Positions 46,568 to 56,544 of a DNA stretch of 64,000 nt are shown piece by piece. A program made the translations under genes and the position numbers. Each line of letters opens with the position of its first letter. Within the stretch, counting starts at the first letter, position 1. The notes beneath the pieces were generated by a model. It did no database searches and was not told the origin of the DNA. It was given only the letters and a program-made list of their open reading frames with translations. This stretch comes from Clostridium weizhouense (GTDB taxonomy: Bacteria > Bacillota > Clostridia > Clostridiales > Clostridiaceae), in NCBI RefSeq assembly GCF_019431045.1, contig NZ_JAHXPT010000005.1:1-64000 (forward strand), read 5' to 3'.

Positions 46568-48547
46568 TCATTGTATATATTCAGTATCTCTATTTGACAA
46601 CAATGATAATGTTGTTGTTATTTCATTTATTACATCTTTGTAACTTAAATAAACATTAATCTTAATATCTTCATAATTATAACTTAACTTATTAATTATT
46701 CCATATAAATATTTTCCATTGTCAATTAAATTTTTTAAAATCAAATTATTATTTTGTGGTACATACCCTATAACATATCCTTTCGATGTTACTATTTGTA
46801 TAGCATTTTCATCGTAGATATTCTCTTTTTCTCTATTTAAATATACTATCTGACCCTCTCTTAAAACATCATATACCTCTGATAAATCAACATATCTAAT
46901 TCCTGATATTTCAGTAGATATTATATATATATCTTTTACATGGGGTATTATCTTTACATCTTCTGTAATAACATATTCCTTTTTCTTTTGATAGCTTCTA
47001 CCTATTAAAGATTTTAAATAAGTTTTCAAACTTGCAATTTTTTCATTTATAATTGCTTCCTCTACAATATTTATATCATTTAAATCAAAATTTTCCTTAA
47101 TTAAAGTTAAATTTCTAATAGCTTGAGTACGTGTTTCAATTAAAGATGCTTTCAACGCAGCTAAATTTATCTTTTTATACTTTTCAGGAAATTCTTCATA
47201 TTTTATACCCTTTACTAAAAAATAAAAACAAATATGATTAATTTGCTCAATACTCAACTCATCTAATTTTATGTTTTTATTTATATTTAAAATATTTTTA
47301 AATTCTAATTTTTCATAAGCTAATTTTATAGCAATTTGTTTTATAGCTTTACTTCCTCTTTCAAATGCATATCTATATAAGTTAGGATTAGTATTATCTC
47401 TTTTTATAAGAAGTTCAAATTCTCTTTTTTTGAGCCTAATATTAGTTTTTTCTAATGAACTTATTATTATTTCAGTGTCTAATTCTATGTTTCCTATTTC
47501 ATCCAAAATGATATCTCTCCATGAACTCTTCTTATATATTCGATTTGCAAGCGTTATTATATTTTTATATTGTGGACTTAACGAATATATATCTTCTGTA
47601 TCATAAATTTCATATTCATCTAAAATAAATGAATCAATTGCATATACAATTGATGTTGTTGCATATAAGCTATATATATCTCTAGCATGTTCATCAACAT
47701 TTTTTAAAAATTCAATACATATTTCTAAACCATCATTAATACTGTCTATACTATATTCAGAAAACAATAGACTAATCCACTTTGACATTGATTGTAAATT
47801 ATCAGTATTAACCTTTCCAGATTTTAAATATTTTAATATATCTAATGCTAATATTGTATATGGTAAACATTCTATATCTCCTAAATTATCTTCAAGTGAT
47901 TCTTGTATCAACCACTCTTTTATATCATTATTTGATGGTTGAAGCGCCTGTACACAAACTGCTTTAGCATATCCATTTGATTTTTTAGCTAACTTAAATA
48001 TATTCTTATTAGAATTTTTCATAGATTCATATACTTTAATTATATAAAATATATACTCATTATTAATTGAAAGTACCTTTAAAATCTTATCAGTTTTATC
48101 TAATTTAATAACACACTGCATTATCAATGAAAGTTTTATTTCTTCACTTACATCCCCTTCATAAAGTAGCGACTCAATAATATTAATTAGATTTTCTTTA
48201 TAATCCTCATTTTCTTCATAAATAGCTCTAAAATTTCTTAAAAATGCATTATAATAATTAATTATAGGATTAAGTGTAAGATACCCTTTAATATTTTCTA
48301 AAACCTCTTTTTTATTATCTCTATTATAACTTAATAAGTTATTTATAAGTTCATTAGCTAGTCTAATTTGATCATAAATTTCTAATGGTTTTATTTTATT
48401 AAAAGCTACATTAAATTCATTAAGTCCTGCTACTTGAAAATCTTGATAACTATAGGGTATACCTAGATTTTTATAATAAAACTCTTCTAATTCTTTATAG
48501 ATAGATTCTCTACTCTCTATTAAATTATCAACATTAATGTTACACAT
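46568..48547 (-). CDS. Large helical protein with C-terminal HIRAN domain
   Basis: This protein has about 659 residues. Residues about 1-530 are almost entirely alpha-helical and rich in Ile, Asn, Lys and Glu, without motifs that I recognise; the helices look repeated, as in HEAT/ARM-like scaffolds. Residues about 545-640 are a HIRAN domain: LREGQIVYLNREKENIYDENAIQIVTSKGYVIGYVPQNNN. HIRAN binds single-stranded DNA ends in eukaryotic helicases; bacterial roles are unknown. The start was taken as ATG 48547, 11 bases after AGGGG; the 13 codons upstream have no ribosome binding site. It lies 80 bp downstream of folC, likely in the same transcript. Confidence 0.75.
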   Translation of the reverse strand: MCNINVDNLIESRESIYKELEEFYYKNLGIPYSYQDFQVAGLNEFNVAFNKIKPLEIYDQIRLANELINNLLSYNRDNKKEVLENIKGYLTLNPIINYYNAFLRNFRAIYEENEDYKENLINIIESLLYEGDVSEEIKLSLIMQCVIKLDKTDKILKVLSINNEYIFYIIKVYESMKNSNKNIFKLAKKSNGYAKAVCVQALQPSNNDIKEWLIQESLEDNLGDIECLPYTILALDILKYLKSGKVNTDNLQSMSKWISLLFSEYSIDSINDGLEICIEFLKNVDEHARDIYSLYATTSIVYAIDSFILDEYEIYDTEDIYSLSPQYKNIITLANRIYKKSSWRDIILDEIGNIELDTEIIISSLEKTNIRLKKREFELLIKRDNTNPNLYRYAFERGSKAIKQIAIKLAYEKLEFKNILNINKNIKLDELSIEQINHICFYFLVKGIKYEEFPEKYKKINLAALKASLIETRTQAIRNLTLIKENFDLNDINIVEEAIINEKIASLKTYLKSLIGRSYQKKKEYVITEDVKIIPHVKDIYIISTEISGIRYVDLSEVYDVLREGQIVYLNREKENIYDENAIQIVTSKGYVIGYVPQNNNLILKNLIDNGKYLYGIINKLSYNYEDIKINVYLSYKDVINEITTTLSLLSNRDTEYIQ

Positions 48548-48627
48548 ACACTTCTCATCCCCTTTATTTAAAGTAATACCACACATTATTAATGTAACTA
48601 TTTTTCTACAGTATATTATTTCTGCTA

Positions 48628-49932
48628 TTAGTTTATCATATTATTTATTATTTTTCTCATATCTCCTACCATGTATAATGATCCACTTATCAAAATCATA
48701 TCATCATTGCTTGCTTCATTTAATACTGATTTATATGCTTCTTCATAATCTTCTAATGCTATAGTATTTTTATTATATTTTAATATTTCTTTTTTTAATT
48801 CCTCACTTAATTCTGCTCTTTCACTATGAGGCGTTAATGCATAAACTTTATATGCTAGTGGTGTTATTTCTTTAATCATCTCTTCAACTTGTTTATCTGC
48901 AAGAACCCCTAATAATAAATATAACTTATTATATTTAAAATATTTTTCAATGTTTTTTCTAAGCATTTTTATTCCATCTATATTATGAGCCCCATCTATT
49001 AATAGTAATGGATTAGTTCTTAATACCTCTAATCTTCCTTTCCATATTACATTTTCAATAGATTTTTCAATTAGTATTTTATCTAAATTGATCTTTTCTC
49101 TTTCACATAATACCTCTATTGTAGTTAAAGCCACACTTAAATTCAAAATTTGATGTTCTCCTATAAGTGGTAATTTAACTTTATATTTATTTCTTAAGCC
49201 TGTAACTTCTACCTCTTGATAAACTTTTTCCTCTGAAATCATTCTAATAAATCTTCCACTATCTTTGAATACTTCATATACTTTTGAATTTAATTGTTTT
49301 GCTTTATTTAATATAGCATTTTTGGCTTCTTCTTTTTGAGGATATACTATAACCGGAATATTTTCCTTTATTATCCCTGCTTTTTGTGTAGCAATCTCAC
49401 CTAAACTGTTTCCTAATATATTCATATGATCCATACTAATTGATGTAATAACACTAACTACTGGTATTATTACATTAGTTGAATCTAATTCTCCTCCAAG
49501 ACCCACTTCAATAACTGCATAATCCACTTTCTCTTCATAATAATACAAATACATAAGTGAAGTTAATATTTCAAATTCAGTAGGATGTTCATAGCCTTCT
49601 TCTATAACTTGATCTACTGCTTCTTTTACAACACTCATAAGTTTAGCTAGTGAATCCTTTTTAATATTTACTCCATTTATTTGAATTCTCTCTTCAAACT
49701 CTTCTAAATAAGGAGAAGTATACATTCCAACCCTATATCCAAGCCCCATCAACATATTAGTTATCATAGCAGTAGTAGATCCTTTTCCATTTGTCCCTGC
49801 TATATGTACTAACTTTAATTTTTTCTGTGGCTCTCCTAATATTTCTAGTAATCTGTATGTTCTTTTCAATCCATAATTTGAACCAAATCTGCCCACACTA
49901 CTTAAATAATTCATTGCTTCATTATAATTCAT
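48628..49932 (-). CDS. folC: Folylpolyglutamate synthase / dihydrofolate synthase
   Basis: This 434-residue Mur-ligase-fold enzyme adds glutamates to folates and may make dihydrofolate. The P-loop GTNGKGST is at residues 46-53, then EVGLGGELDSTNV, and the C-terminal motif LLIDGAHNIDGIKML. Length is normal. In many Firmicutes it directly follows valS; here a YbjQ-family gene and two hairpins lie between them. AAAGGGG precedes the ATG. Confidence 0.95.
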   Translation of the reverse strand: MNYNEAMNYLSSVGRFGSNYGLKRTYRLLEILGEPQKKLKLVHIAGTNGKGSTTAMITNMLMGLGYRVGMYTSPYLEEFEERIQINGVNIKKDSLAKLMSVVKEAVDQVIEEGYEHPTEFEILTSLMYLYYYEEKVDYAVIEVGLGGELDSTNVIIPVVSVITSISMDHMNILGNSLGEIATQKAGIIKENIPVIVYPQKEEAKNAILNKAKQLNSKVYEVFKDSGRFIRMISEEKVYQEVEVTGLRNKYKVKLPLIGEHQILNLSVALTTIEVLCEREKINLDKILIEKSIENVIWKGRLEVLRTNPLLLIDGAHNIDGIKMLRKNIEKYFKYNKLYLLLGVLADKQVEEMIKEITPLAYKVYALTPHSERAELSEELKKEILKYNKNTIALEDYEEAYKSVLNEASNDDMILISGSLYMVGDMRKIINNMIN

Positions 49933-50145
49933 TTTATTTACTTCCCCTTTAATTATCTATTAAATTTATCTATACTAACATATATTGAACATTTATTAAT
50001 ATGACGTGGAAAGATAATAATTAAATGTTTTAATTAAAGTTATTAAAAATTTTTCATTATACTAACCTTTCCACTTTTAAATTCAAGTAATTATTTATAA
50101 GATCTTAACTATATCAATTTATTAAATTTCAATAATTATAGATTT

Positions 50146-50466
50146 TTACTCATAATAAACAGCAGTTCCTGAAGCTGTCACCATAAGCATTCCATTATCA
50201 GAACCTAATACTTCATAATCAATATCTACTCCTACAATTGCATTAGCACCCATTTGAGATGCTCTCGTCTCCATTTCTTTCATAGCATTTTGTCTCGCTT
50301 GAATTAATTCATCTTCATAAGTATTAGAACGTCCACCAAAAAAGTTAGATAATCCTGCTGCAAAATCTTTTATAAAATTAACCCCTGAAATAACCTCTCC
50401 AAATACAACTCCTTTGTATTCTATAATTTTTTTACCTTCTATAGATGGTGTTGTTGTTACAATCAT
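50146..50466 (-). CDS. YbjQ/DUF74 family heavy-metal-binding-domain protein
   Basis: This 106-residue protein of the YbjQ family has its typical opening [26 protein letters not shown] and later [33 protein letters not shown]. Members form pentameric rings; the name refers to a fold similar to heavy-metal domains rather than a shown function. The start was taken as ATG 50466 after AAGGAGGAGTG, eight codons after the longest-frame start. Confidence 0.9.
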   Translation of the reverse strand: MIVTTTPSIEGKKIIEYKGVVFGEVISGVNFIKDFAAGLSNFFGGRSNTYEDELIQARQNAMKEMETRASQMGANAIVGVDIDYEVLGSDNGMLMVTASGTAVYYE

Positions 50467-50528
50467 TTTCACTCCTCCTTGTATATACATTCTTTCTTTA
50501 ATATTAACCTATACTTTTAAATTTATTA

Positions 50529-50572
50529 TTAATATGATTATAATATATTCTTAAGAATATAAAATCATATTA
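50529..50572. repeat. Extended A/T palindrome upstream of the YbjQ gene
   Basis: Outer arms TTAATATGATT/AATCATATTAA and inner arms ATATTCTT/AAGAATAT form a nearly perfect palindrome of about 45 bases with a three-base bulge. It has no T-run of its own on either side. Possible roles are an mRNA hairpin or a dimeric-repressor site. Confidence 0.6.
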
Positions 50573-50686
50573 ATATAAAAAAATTGCTAAGGCGTCTGTG
50601 GAGCATCGATTTTTTTATCCATATAACATTCCCAAATGTAGTGAAGGAATAATTGTTCAGCATATGATTATTTTTTTAAATGTATA

Positions 50687-50727
50687 AAAAGGTTGCACAA
50701 ACATTAAAATAATGTGTGCAACCTTTT
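50687..50727 (-). terminator. Terminator of valS
   Basis: A 13-bp perfect stem AAAAGGTTGCACA/TGTGCAACCTTTT, also pairing ACATT/AATGT inside; 12 bases from the valS stop codon. Confidence 0.9.
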
Positions 50728-50739
50728 ATTATTATATTT

Positions 50740-53382
50740 TTAATTTAAAGCTTCAATTCTAACTTTAACAGCTTCAAGCATTTCCACATATTTTACTCTT
50801 TTTTCTTTTTCAGCATTAACAACTGCTTCTGGTGCTTTAGCAACGAAACCTGAATTTCCTAATTTTTTATCTATTCTATCAATTTCGCCTTCTAACTTTT
50901 TAAGCTCTTTATTTAATCTTTCAAGCTCTTTATCCTTATCTACAAGGTCAAGTAATGGCATAAATAATTCTCCACCCTTAACTACTAGTGATACTGCATT
51001 TTCTGGAACCATTGATTTATCAGCTATAAATTCAACTTCTGAAGCTGATGCTAATTTTTCCATATATGCTTTACCAGCTGTAAATGCTTGTTTTGCATCT
51101 TCTGCTATATAACATATAACTTTAGCTTTTCTTGATGGTGGTACGTTCATTTCAGCTCTTACATTTCTTAATCCTTTAATAGCTTCAATTACATAAGCCA
51201 TATCATTTTCAGCTTCTTTATTTACTAATGCTTCCTCAAATACAGGCCAAGCAGATGTTGTTATTGTTTCTTCATCTGTTAAATGAGTAAATATTTCTTC
51301 TGTTATAAATGGCATTGCTGGATGTAGTAATTTTAATCCTGTAACTAAAACAGTATTTAACACATTATAAACTATACCTTTAGCTTTTTCGTCTTCTCCA
51401 TAGAATACTGGTTTAACAAGTTCTATATACCAATCACAGAACTCAGTCCACATGAAATCATAAACTTTTTGCATTGCAATTCCAAGTTCAAATTTTTCCA
51501 TATTTTCTGTAACTTCTTTAACTACAGTATTCATTTGTGATAATATCCATTTATCAGCTAAAGAATATTCTTTACAATCTTTATATTTATTCATAACTTC
51601 TTTATCAAGATTCATCATAACAAATCTTGAAGCATTCCAAATTTTATTAGCAAAGTTTCTTGAAGCTTCAACTCTTTCAGGATAGTATCTCATATCATTT
51701 CCTGGAGCATTACCAGTTGCAATCATGAATCTTAATGCATCAGCACCATATTCTTCAATTACTTCTAATGGATTAACTCCATTACCTAAAGATTTACTCA
51801 TCTTTCTACCTTGAGAATCTCTTATAAGTCCATGAATTAATACAGTATCAAATGGAGTTTCTCCCATACAATGAAGTCCTGAGAATATCATTCTAGCAAC
51901 CCAGAAGAAGATTATATCATGTCCAGTAACTAATACATTATTAGGATAGAAATATTCTAAGTCTTCAGTTTTGTTTGGCCAACCTAATGTTGAGAAAGGC
52001 CATAATGCTGAAGAGAACCATGTATCAAGTACATCATTATCTTGCTCTATATTAGTAGATCCACATTTAGAACATTTAGTTGGTGCTTCTTCAAGTACCA
52101 TCATTTCTCCACAATCTTGACAGTAATAAACTGGTATTCTATGTCCCCACCATAATTGTCTTGAAATACACCAATCTTGAATGTTTTCCATCCAGTTGAA
52201 GTATGTCTTATCAAATCTTTCTGGAACAAATTTAGTTTTTCCGTCTTTAACTACTTCTACAGCAGGTTTTGCTAAAGACTCCATCTTAACATACCATTGT
52301 TTAGATATTATTGGTTCTACTGTAGTACCACACCTATCATGTGTACCAACATTATGAGAGTGATCTTTTATTTTAACTAAAAGTCCTGCTTCCTCTAAAT
52401 CCTTAACTATAGCTTTTCTAGCTTCATATCTATCTAAGCCTTTATATTTTCCACCTTTTTCGTTTATAATACCCTTGTCATCCATAACTCTTATGATTTC
52501 AAGATTGTGTCTCTTACCTACTTCAAAGTCATTAGGATCATGAGCTGGAGTCATCTTAACAGCACCAGTTCCAAACTCTAAATCAACATAGTCATCCCCA
52601 ACTATAGGAATTTCTCTATTTACAAGTGGCAATATTACAGTTTTTCCTATAAGATGTTTGTATCTTTCATCGTTAGGGTTAACAGCTACACCACTATCTC
52701 CAAGTAATGTTTCTGGTCTAGTTGTTGCAATTTCTAAAAATCCTGAACCATCAGCTAATGGGTAGTTTATGTGCCAGAAATGACCCGCTTGTTCTTCATA
52801 TTCAATTTCAGCATCAGAAAGTGCTGTTTGACAATGAGTACACCAGTTAGTTATTCTGTTTCCTTGATATATTAATCCTTCATTATAAAGCTTAACAAAT
52901 ACATGCTTTACAGCTGCACTTAAATTTTCATCCATTGTAAATGCTTCTCTTGTGAAGTCAGCAGAAACTCCAAGTTTTTTCACTTGATTTCTTATTCTTG
53001 CTCTATAATCATCACTCCATTCCCAAACTTTTTCAAGAAATGCTTCTCTTCCCATTTCTTTTTTGTTATATCCTTGTTTGGCTAATTCATTTGCAACCTT
53101 AACTTCTGTTGCAATAGATGCATGATCTTCTCCTGGTAACCATAAAGCACAGTATCCTTGCATTCTCTTAAATCTAATAAGCATATCTTGAAGAGTATCA
53201 TCAAAAGCATGACCTAAGTGAAGTTCACCAGTTATATTTGGTGGTGGCATAATTATTGTATATGGTTTCTTCTTTTTATCAATTACTGGTGTAAAATATT
53301 TTTTTTCTTCCCAGTTCTTATAAATCCTATCTTCAAATTCTTTTGGATCATATGTTGTTGATATGTTTTTAATTTCTGACAT
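50740..53382 (-). CDS. valS: Valyl-tRNA synthetase
   Basis: This 880-residue class I synthetase has HLGH at residues 55-58 ([15 protein letters not shown]) and KMSKS at 527-531, with a CP1 editing domain between them, an anticodon-binding domain, and the C-terminal coiled coil typical of ValRS ([22 protein letters not shown]). It charges tRNA-Val and clears Thr-tRNA-Val. GGGAGG precedes the ATG. It is under the T-box at 53526-53825, whose specifier is a valine codon. Confidence 0.97.
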   Translation of the reverse strand: MSEIKNISTTYDPKEFEDRIYKNWEEKKYFTPVIDKKKKPYTIIMPPPNITGELHLGHAFDDTLQDMLIRFKRMQGYCALWLPGEDHASIATEVKVANELAKQGYNKKEMGREAFLEKVWEWSDDYRARIRNQVKKLGVSADFTREAFTMDENLSAAVKHVFVKLYNEGLIYQGNRITNWCTHCQTALSDAEIEYEEQAGHFWHINYPLADGSGFLEIATTRPETLLGDSGVAVNPNDERYKHLIGKTVILPLVNREIPIVGDDYVDLEFGTGAVKMTPAHDPNDFEVGKRHNLEIIRVMDDKGIINEKGGKYKGLDRYEARKAIVKDLEEAGLLVKIKDHSHNVGTHDRCGTTVEPIISKQWYVKMESLAKPAVEVVKDGKTKFVPERFDKTYFNWMENIQDWCISRQLWWGHRIPVYYCQDCGEMMVLEEAPTKCSKCGSTNIEQDNDVLDTWFSSALWPFSTLGWPNKTEDLEYFYPNNVLVTGHDIIFFWVARMIFSGLHCMGETPFDTVLIHGLIRDSQGRKMSKSLGNGVNPLEVIEEYGADALRFMIATGNAPGNDMRYYPERVEASRNFANKIWNASRFVMMNLDKEVMNKYKDCKEYSLADKWILSQMNTVVKEVTENMEKFELGIAMQKVYDFMWTEFCDWYIELVKPVFYGEDEKAKGIVYNVLNTVLVTGLKLLHPAMPFITEEIFTHLTDEETITTSAWPVFEEALVNKEAENDMAYVIEAIKGLRNVRAEMNVPPSRKAKVICYIAEDAKQAFTAGKAYMEKLASASEVEFIADKSMVPENAVSLVVKGGELFMPLLDLVDKDKELERLNKELKKLEGEIDRIDKKLGNSGFVAKAPEAVVNAEKEKRVKYVEMLEAVKVRIEALN

Positions 53383-53525
53383 TTATGTTCCTCCCTTTAT
53401 TTCAATTAGCATTTGTTTGTGTATTTTGCTAACTAAGTATCCTTTTAATTTAATGAGAATAAAGTGGGTATGAGATGTCTCAATTAACAATTGTGGTTGA
53501 AAACCAATGGCTTTCTTTGAAAAAT

Positions 53526-53825
53526 AAAAAAAGCCTTCAATCCACAAAAGGACGAAGACTCGCGGTACCACCTTTATTCCTACTTTAGCATATAACTATG
53601 ATGCTATTTATAGGCTCTTAATTCAATAACGATTTAGACAAACCGTCTTTAGCTACTACTATTTCACCAAAGAAGCTCAAAAGCTACCTTCAAAACCTTC
53701 CATATAAGGGCTTTCACCTATTCCCTCTCTCTAACATTGTTCTTTATTGTACTAAGAACAGTACTCCTAAACTTAATAAGCTAGTTTCCTTTAATACTTT
53801 CAGTTTTTACTCCTCTTTTTCATTG
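53526..53825 (-). promoter_or_regulatory. T-box riboswitch of valS (specifier GUA)
   Basis: On the minus strand the T-box sequence AAAGGTGGTACCGCG is at 53561-53575, followed by a terminator hairpin (GTCTTCGTCC...GGATTGAAGGC) and TTTTTTT. The triplet GTA (53685-53687) follows TTGAAG, the same context as in the pheST leader, and encodes valine, which agrees with the downstream gene. The 62-codon frame that overlaps this RNA is not a gene. The leader between it and valS (53383-53525) shows nothing else. Confidence 0.93.
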
Positions 53826-53917
53826 CTTTTATTATTAATTTGTATTTTCTTTATCTTATAATATATTAACGATTATCTTTTGTCAATAATAGTAGTTTAA
53901 TGATTATATCTTATTTC

Positions 53918-54781
53918 TTATTTTTTTAATTCTATATTCTTTCCTATAATAATACACTTTGAATCTGAACCATGCCCAATTTGACTTGTTTTTACTATAG
54001 GTATGTTAACATTATCTACTATTTTCTGTATTAATTCAATTATATTAGGTGTATATTTCTTATTTTCCATCTCTGTAAAATCACCTAATATTATCCCTGT
54101 TATTTCTTTAAATACACCTAACTGCTTATACTGAGTTAAATATGTACTCATCTTAGCTACATCACCACTTAAACTTTCTAATAATAAAACCTTATCTTTA
54201 AAATTAGGAATGTATTCTGTTCCAGCAAGCTTTAAAAAACAACGTATATTTCCTCCAACTACTATGCCATTTAGGTATTTACCTTGTATCCATTCATATT
54301 TAAAATCAAAAAGACTGTTCTTATCTTCCATAAATGTTTCTTTAAAATTCTTAATTTGAATTTCAGAATTATCTCCAATTAAATTTCTTATTTGATATAA
54401 ATAAGTTTCAATACCACTCTTATAATATAACGAATTTATAACAACAGATAAATCACTATACCCGAAAAAAGGTTTGGCATTTTTCTTTATTTCTTCATAA
54501 TCTAAATATTCTAAAACTTCATTAGCTAAATCTCCACCAGATACATCAAATATAGCTTTAACCTTAGAATCTTTAAATAAATTTATTAATATATCTGCTT
54601 TTTCTCTACCTGTTCCATTAAATATAGAGTTTTCTTTATATAACTTTTCACTAAATATAGCTTTAAGTCCTAATAAATCTAATGTATTTTCTAATTCAGC
54701 GATTTTGCATTCATAACTTTTATCTAATCCATTAGAACAAGCTACAATTCCAACATTATCTCCATAGTTTAATATTTTCAT
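53918..54781 (-). CDS. LD-carboxypeptidase family (peptidase S66) protein
   Basis: This 287-residue protein of the LdcA/MccF fold has the catalytic triad of the S66 family in place: Ser 109 (GYSD), Glu 202 (LLLESL) and His 270 (IGHG). LdcA removes the terminal D-alanine from murein tetrapeptide in recycling; MccF relatives cleave microcin C. The substrate is not fixed by sequence, but wall recycling is likely in a Clostridium. No signal peptide is seen, so it is cytoplasmic. AAGGAG precedes the ATG. A single gene in its own unit. Confidence 0.85.
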   Translation of the reverse strand: MKILNYGDNVGIVACSNGLDKSYECKIAELENTLDLLGLKAIFSEKLYKENSIFNGTGREKADILINLFKDSKVKAIFDVSGGDLANEVLEYLDYEEIKKNAKPFFGYSDLSVVINSLYYKSGIETYLYQIRNLIGDNSEIQIKNFKETFMEDKNSLFDFKYEWIQGKYLNGIVVGGNIRCFLKLAGTEYIPNFKDKVLLLESLSGDVAKMSTYLTQYKQLGVFKEITGIILGDFTEMENKKYTPNIIELIQKIVDNVNIPIVKTSQIGHGSDSKCIIIGKNIELKK

Positions 54782-54946
54782 TAATTTTTCTCCTTCTATT
54801 AAATATCTATTTTCTAAATGCTTTTCTTTTTTTAAGCTTTTTATAATTTATAATAATAACATAAATTATAAGATATTTTTCAAACAATAACTAGAATACT
54901 TAATTCTCTATTTGTACAAATAAAACTTAAGTTAATTATTGTTATA

Positions 54947-54975
54947 TTTACAATTTCAATATTATGGATTATAAT
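54947..54975 (+). promoter_or_regulatory. Promoter of the GT2-GtrA pair
   Basis: TTTACA (54947-54952), a 17-bp spacer and TATAAT (54970-54975), about 100 bases before the GT2 start. The remainder of 54782-55072 shows no other signal. Confidence 0.7.
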
Positions 54976-55072
54976 GTGATGAAGATTTTTAGTCTATATA
55001 ATAATTAAATTATATACTAAATTTAAAACTAACTATAATTTAAATGTAATTAATAAATCGGAGGTAATATAT

Positions 55073-56038
55073 ATGAATGATTGCCTGTACTTGGTAATCC
55101 CTTGTTATAATGAAGATGCTGTTTTGCATGAAACAGCAAAGAGATTATTAATAAAAATGAATACTATGATAGATAAAAATCTTATATCTAGGAATAGTAA
55201 AATACTTTTTGTTAATGACGGTTCGAAAGATAAAACCAGGAATATAATTCAAGAGTTACATTCTCAAAATTCTATATTTAGCGGGATAACTCTCTCAAGA
55301 AATAAGGGGCATCAAAATGCATTACTTGCTGGTCTTATGACAGCTAAAGAATATGCTGATATTACAATATCATTAGACGCTGATTTACAAGATGATATAG
55401 AAGTCATTGATAAATTTGTAGAAGAATATTATAGTGGAAGTGATGTAGTCTATGGTGTTAGATCTTCCAGAAAAACAGATACATTTTTCAAAAAAACAAC
55501 TGCTTTAGGTTTTTATAAATTTATGAATGCACTTGGTGTTGATGTTATTTACAACCATGCTGATTATAGGCTTATGAGCAAACGAGCTTTAGAGGGTTTA
55601 AGCCAATTTAAAGAAGTTAATTTATTTCTTAGAGGAATAGTTCCATTAATAGGTTATAAATTTTCAGTTGTTGAATATGAACGTCATGAAAGATTTGCTG
55701 GTGAATCCAAGTATCCATTTAAAAAAATGCTTGCTTTTGCTTTAGATGGAATAACTTCTTTTAGTATAAAACCTATAAGAATAATCACTAGTTTAGGATT
55801 TTTTATATTTTTCGTTAGTTTTATTGCTTTGATTTATTCTCTTGTTGTTAAGTTTCTTGGAAAAACAGTAACTGGATGGACATCATTAACACTTTCTATT
55901 TGGCTACTTGGTGGAATACAGCTTTTATCTTTAGGGATAATTGGAGAATATATCGGTAAAATATATACTGAAACTAAACAAAGACCAAGATTTATTATTG
56001 CTGATAAGCTAATAGATACTGACAAATCTGATATTTAG
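55073..56038 (+). CDS. GT2-family glycosyltransferase (GtrB/DPM1-like)
   Basis: This 321-residue enzyme has an N-terminal GT-A domain with VIPCYNEDAVLHE, NDGSKDKTRN and the metal-binding DAD at 102-104 (LDADLQDD). Two transmembrane helices at the C-terminus (about 232-255 and 265-290) anchor it, as in GtrB and related polyprenyl-phosphate glycosyltransferases. It most likely makes polyprenyl-phosphate-linked sugar on the cytoplasmic face. A gtrA-like gene 12 bp downstream would flip the product. GGAGG precedes the ATG. Confidence 0.9.
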   Translation: MNDCLYLVIPCYNEDAVLHETAKRLLIKMNTMIDKNLISRNSKILFVNDGSKDKTRNIIQELHSQNSIFSGITLSRNKGHQNALLAGLMTAKEYADITISLDADLQDDIEVIDKFVEEYYSGSDVVYGVRSSRKTDTFFKKTTALGFYKFMNALGVDVIYNHADYRLMSKRALEGLSQFKEVNLFLRGIVPLIGYKFSVVEYERHERFAGESKYPFKKMLAFALDGITSFSIKPIRIITSLGFFIFFVSFIALIYSLVVKFLGKTVTGWTSLTLSIWLLGGIQLLSLGIIGEYIGKIYTETKQRPRFIIADKLIDTDKSDI

Positions 56039-56049
56039 AGGAACACATT

Positions 56050-56451
56050 ATGACTAATTTTATTCAAAAATTTAAAAATACATTCTTCTCAAAACAGTTT
56101 ATTACGTTTGTAATAATAGGAATTATCAATACTTTTAATGGTGTTATTTTTTCTTACATATATTCAAATTTCTTAAATGAAAATATAGCCTTTATATTGG
56201 GATATATATCAGGATTATTTATATCTTATTTATTAAATAGTTTTATAACTTTCAAAGAAAGACTTAATTTTAGTAAATTTATAAAATTTGCAATATCATA
56301 TATACCAAATTTTATTATTCAAAATATAGTTGTATTATTAGTATTTAATATAATGGGACTTCATAAGCTTATAGCTTATGGTTTAGCTGCATTAATAGGT
56401 GTTCCTTTTACATTTATATTAATGAAATTCTTTGCCTTTAAAAAAAAATAA
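56050..56451 (+). CDS. GtrA family membrane protein
   Basis: This 133-residue protein has four predicted transmembrane helices and the family pattern FVIIGIINTFNGVIFSYIY near the N-terminus and LAALIGVPFTFILMKFFAF at the end. GtrA proteins are thought to flip polyprenyl-phosphate sugars. With the preceding GT2 gene it forms the common two-gene module for adding sugar to wall polymers or lipoteichoic acid; the acceptor is unknown. Confidence 0.9.
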   Translation: MTNFIQKFKNTFFSKQFITFVIIGIINTFNGVIFSYIYSNFLNENIAFILGYISGLFISYLLNSFITFKERLNFSKFIKFAISYIPNFIIQNIVVLLVFNIMGLHKLIAYGLAALIGVPFTFILMKFFAFKKK

Positions 56452-56462
56452 GTATAAAATGA

Positions 56463-56504
56463 AATGGACTATCTCAAAATTATATGTATTTGAAATAGTC
56501 CATT
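56463..56504. terminator. Terminator after gtrA (bidirectional)
   Basis: A 10-bp stem AATGGACTAT/ATAGTCCATT extended by further pairing (TCAAA/TTTGA), with ATTTTT after it. It lies between converging genes. Confidence 0.8.
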
Positions 56505-56544
56505 ATTTTTAATATTAAGTTCCTATTTTCGTATCACTATTATA

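Noticed and set aside
53383..53571. 62-codon minus-strand frame before valS
   Set aside because: It overlaps the T-box motif and terminator of the valS leader and has no protein-like features.
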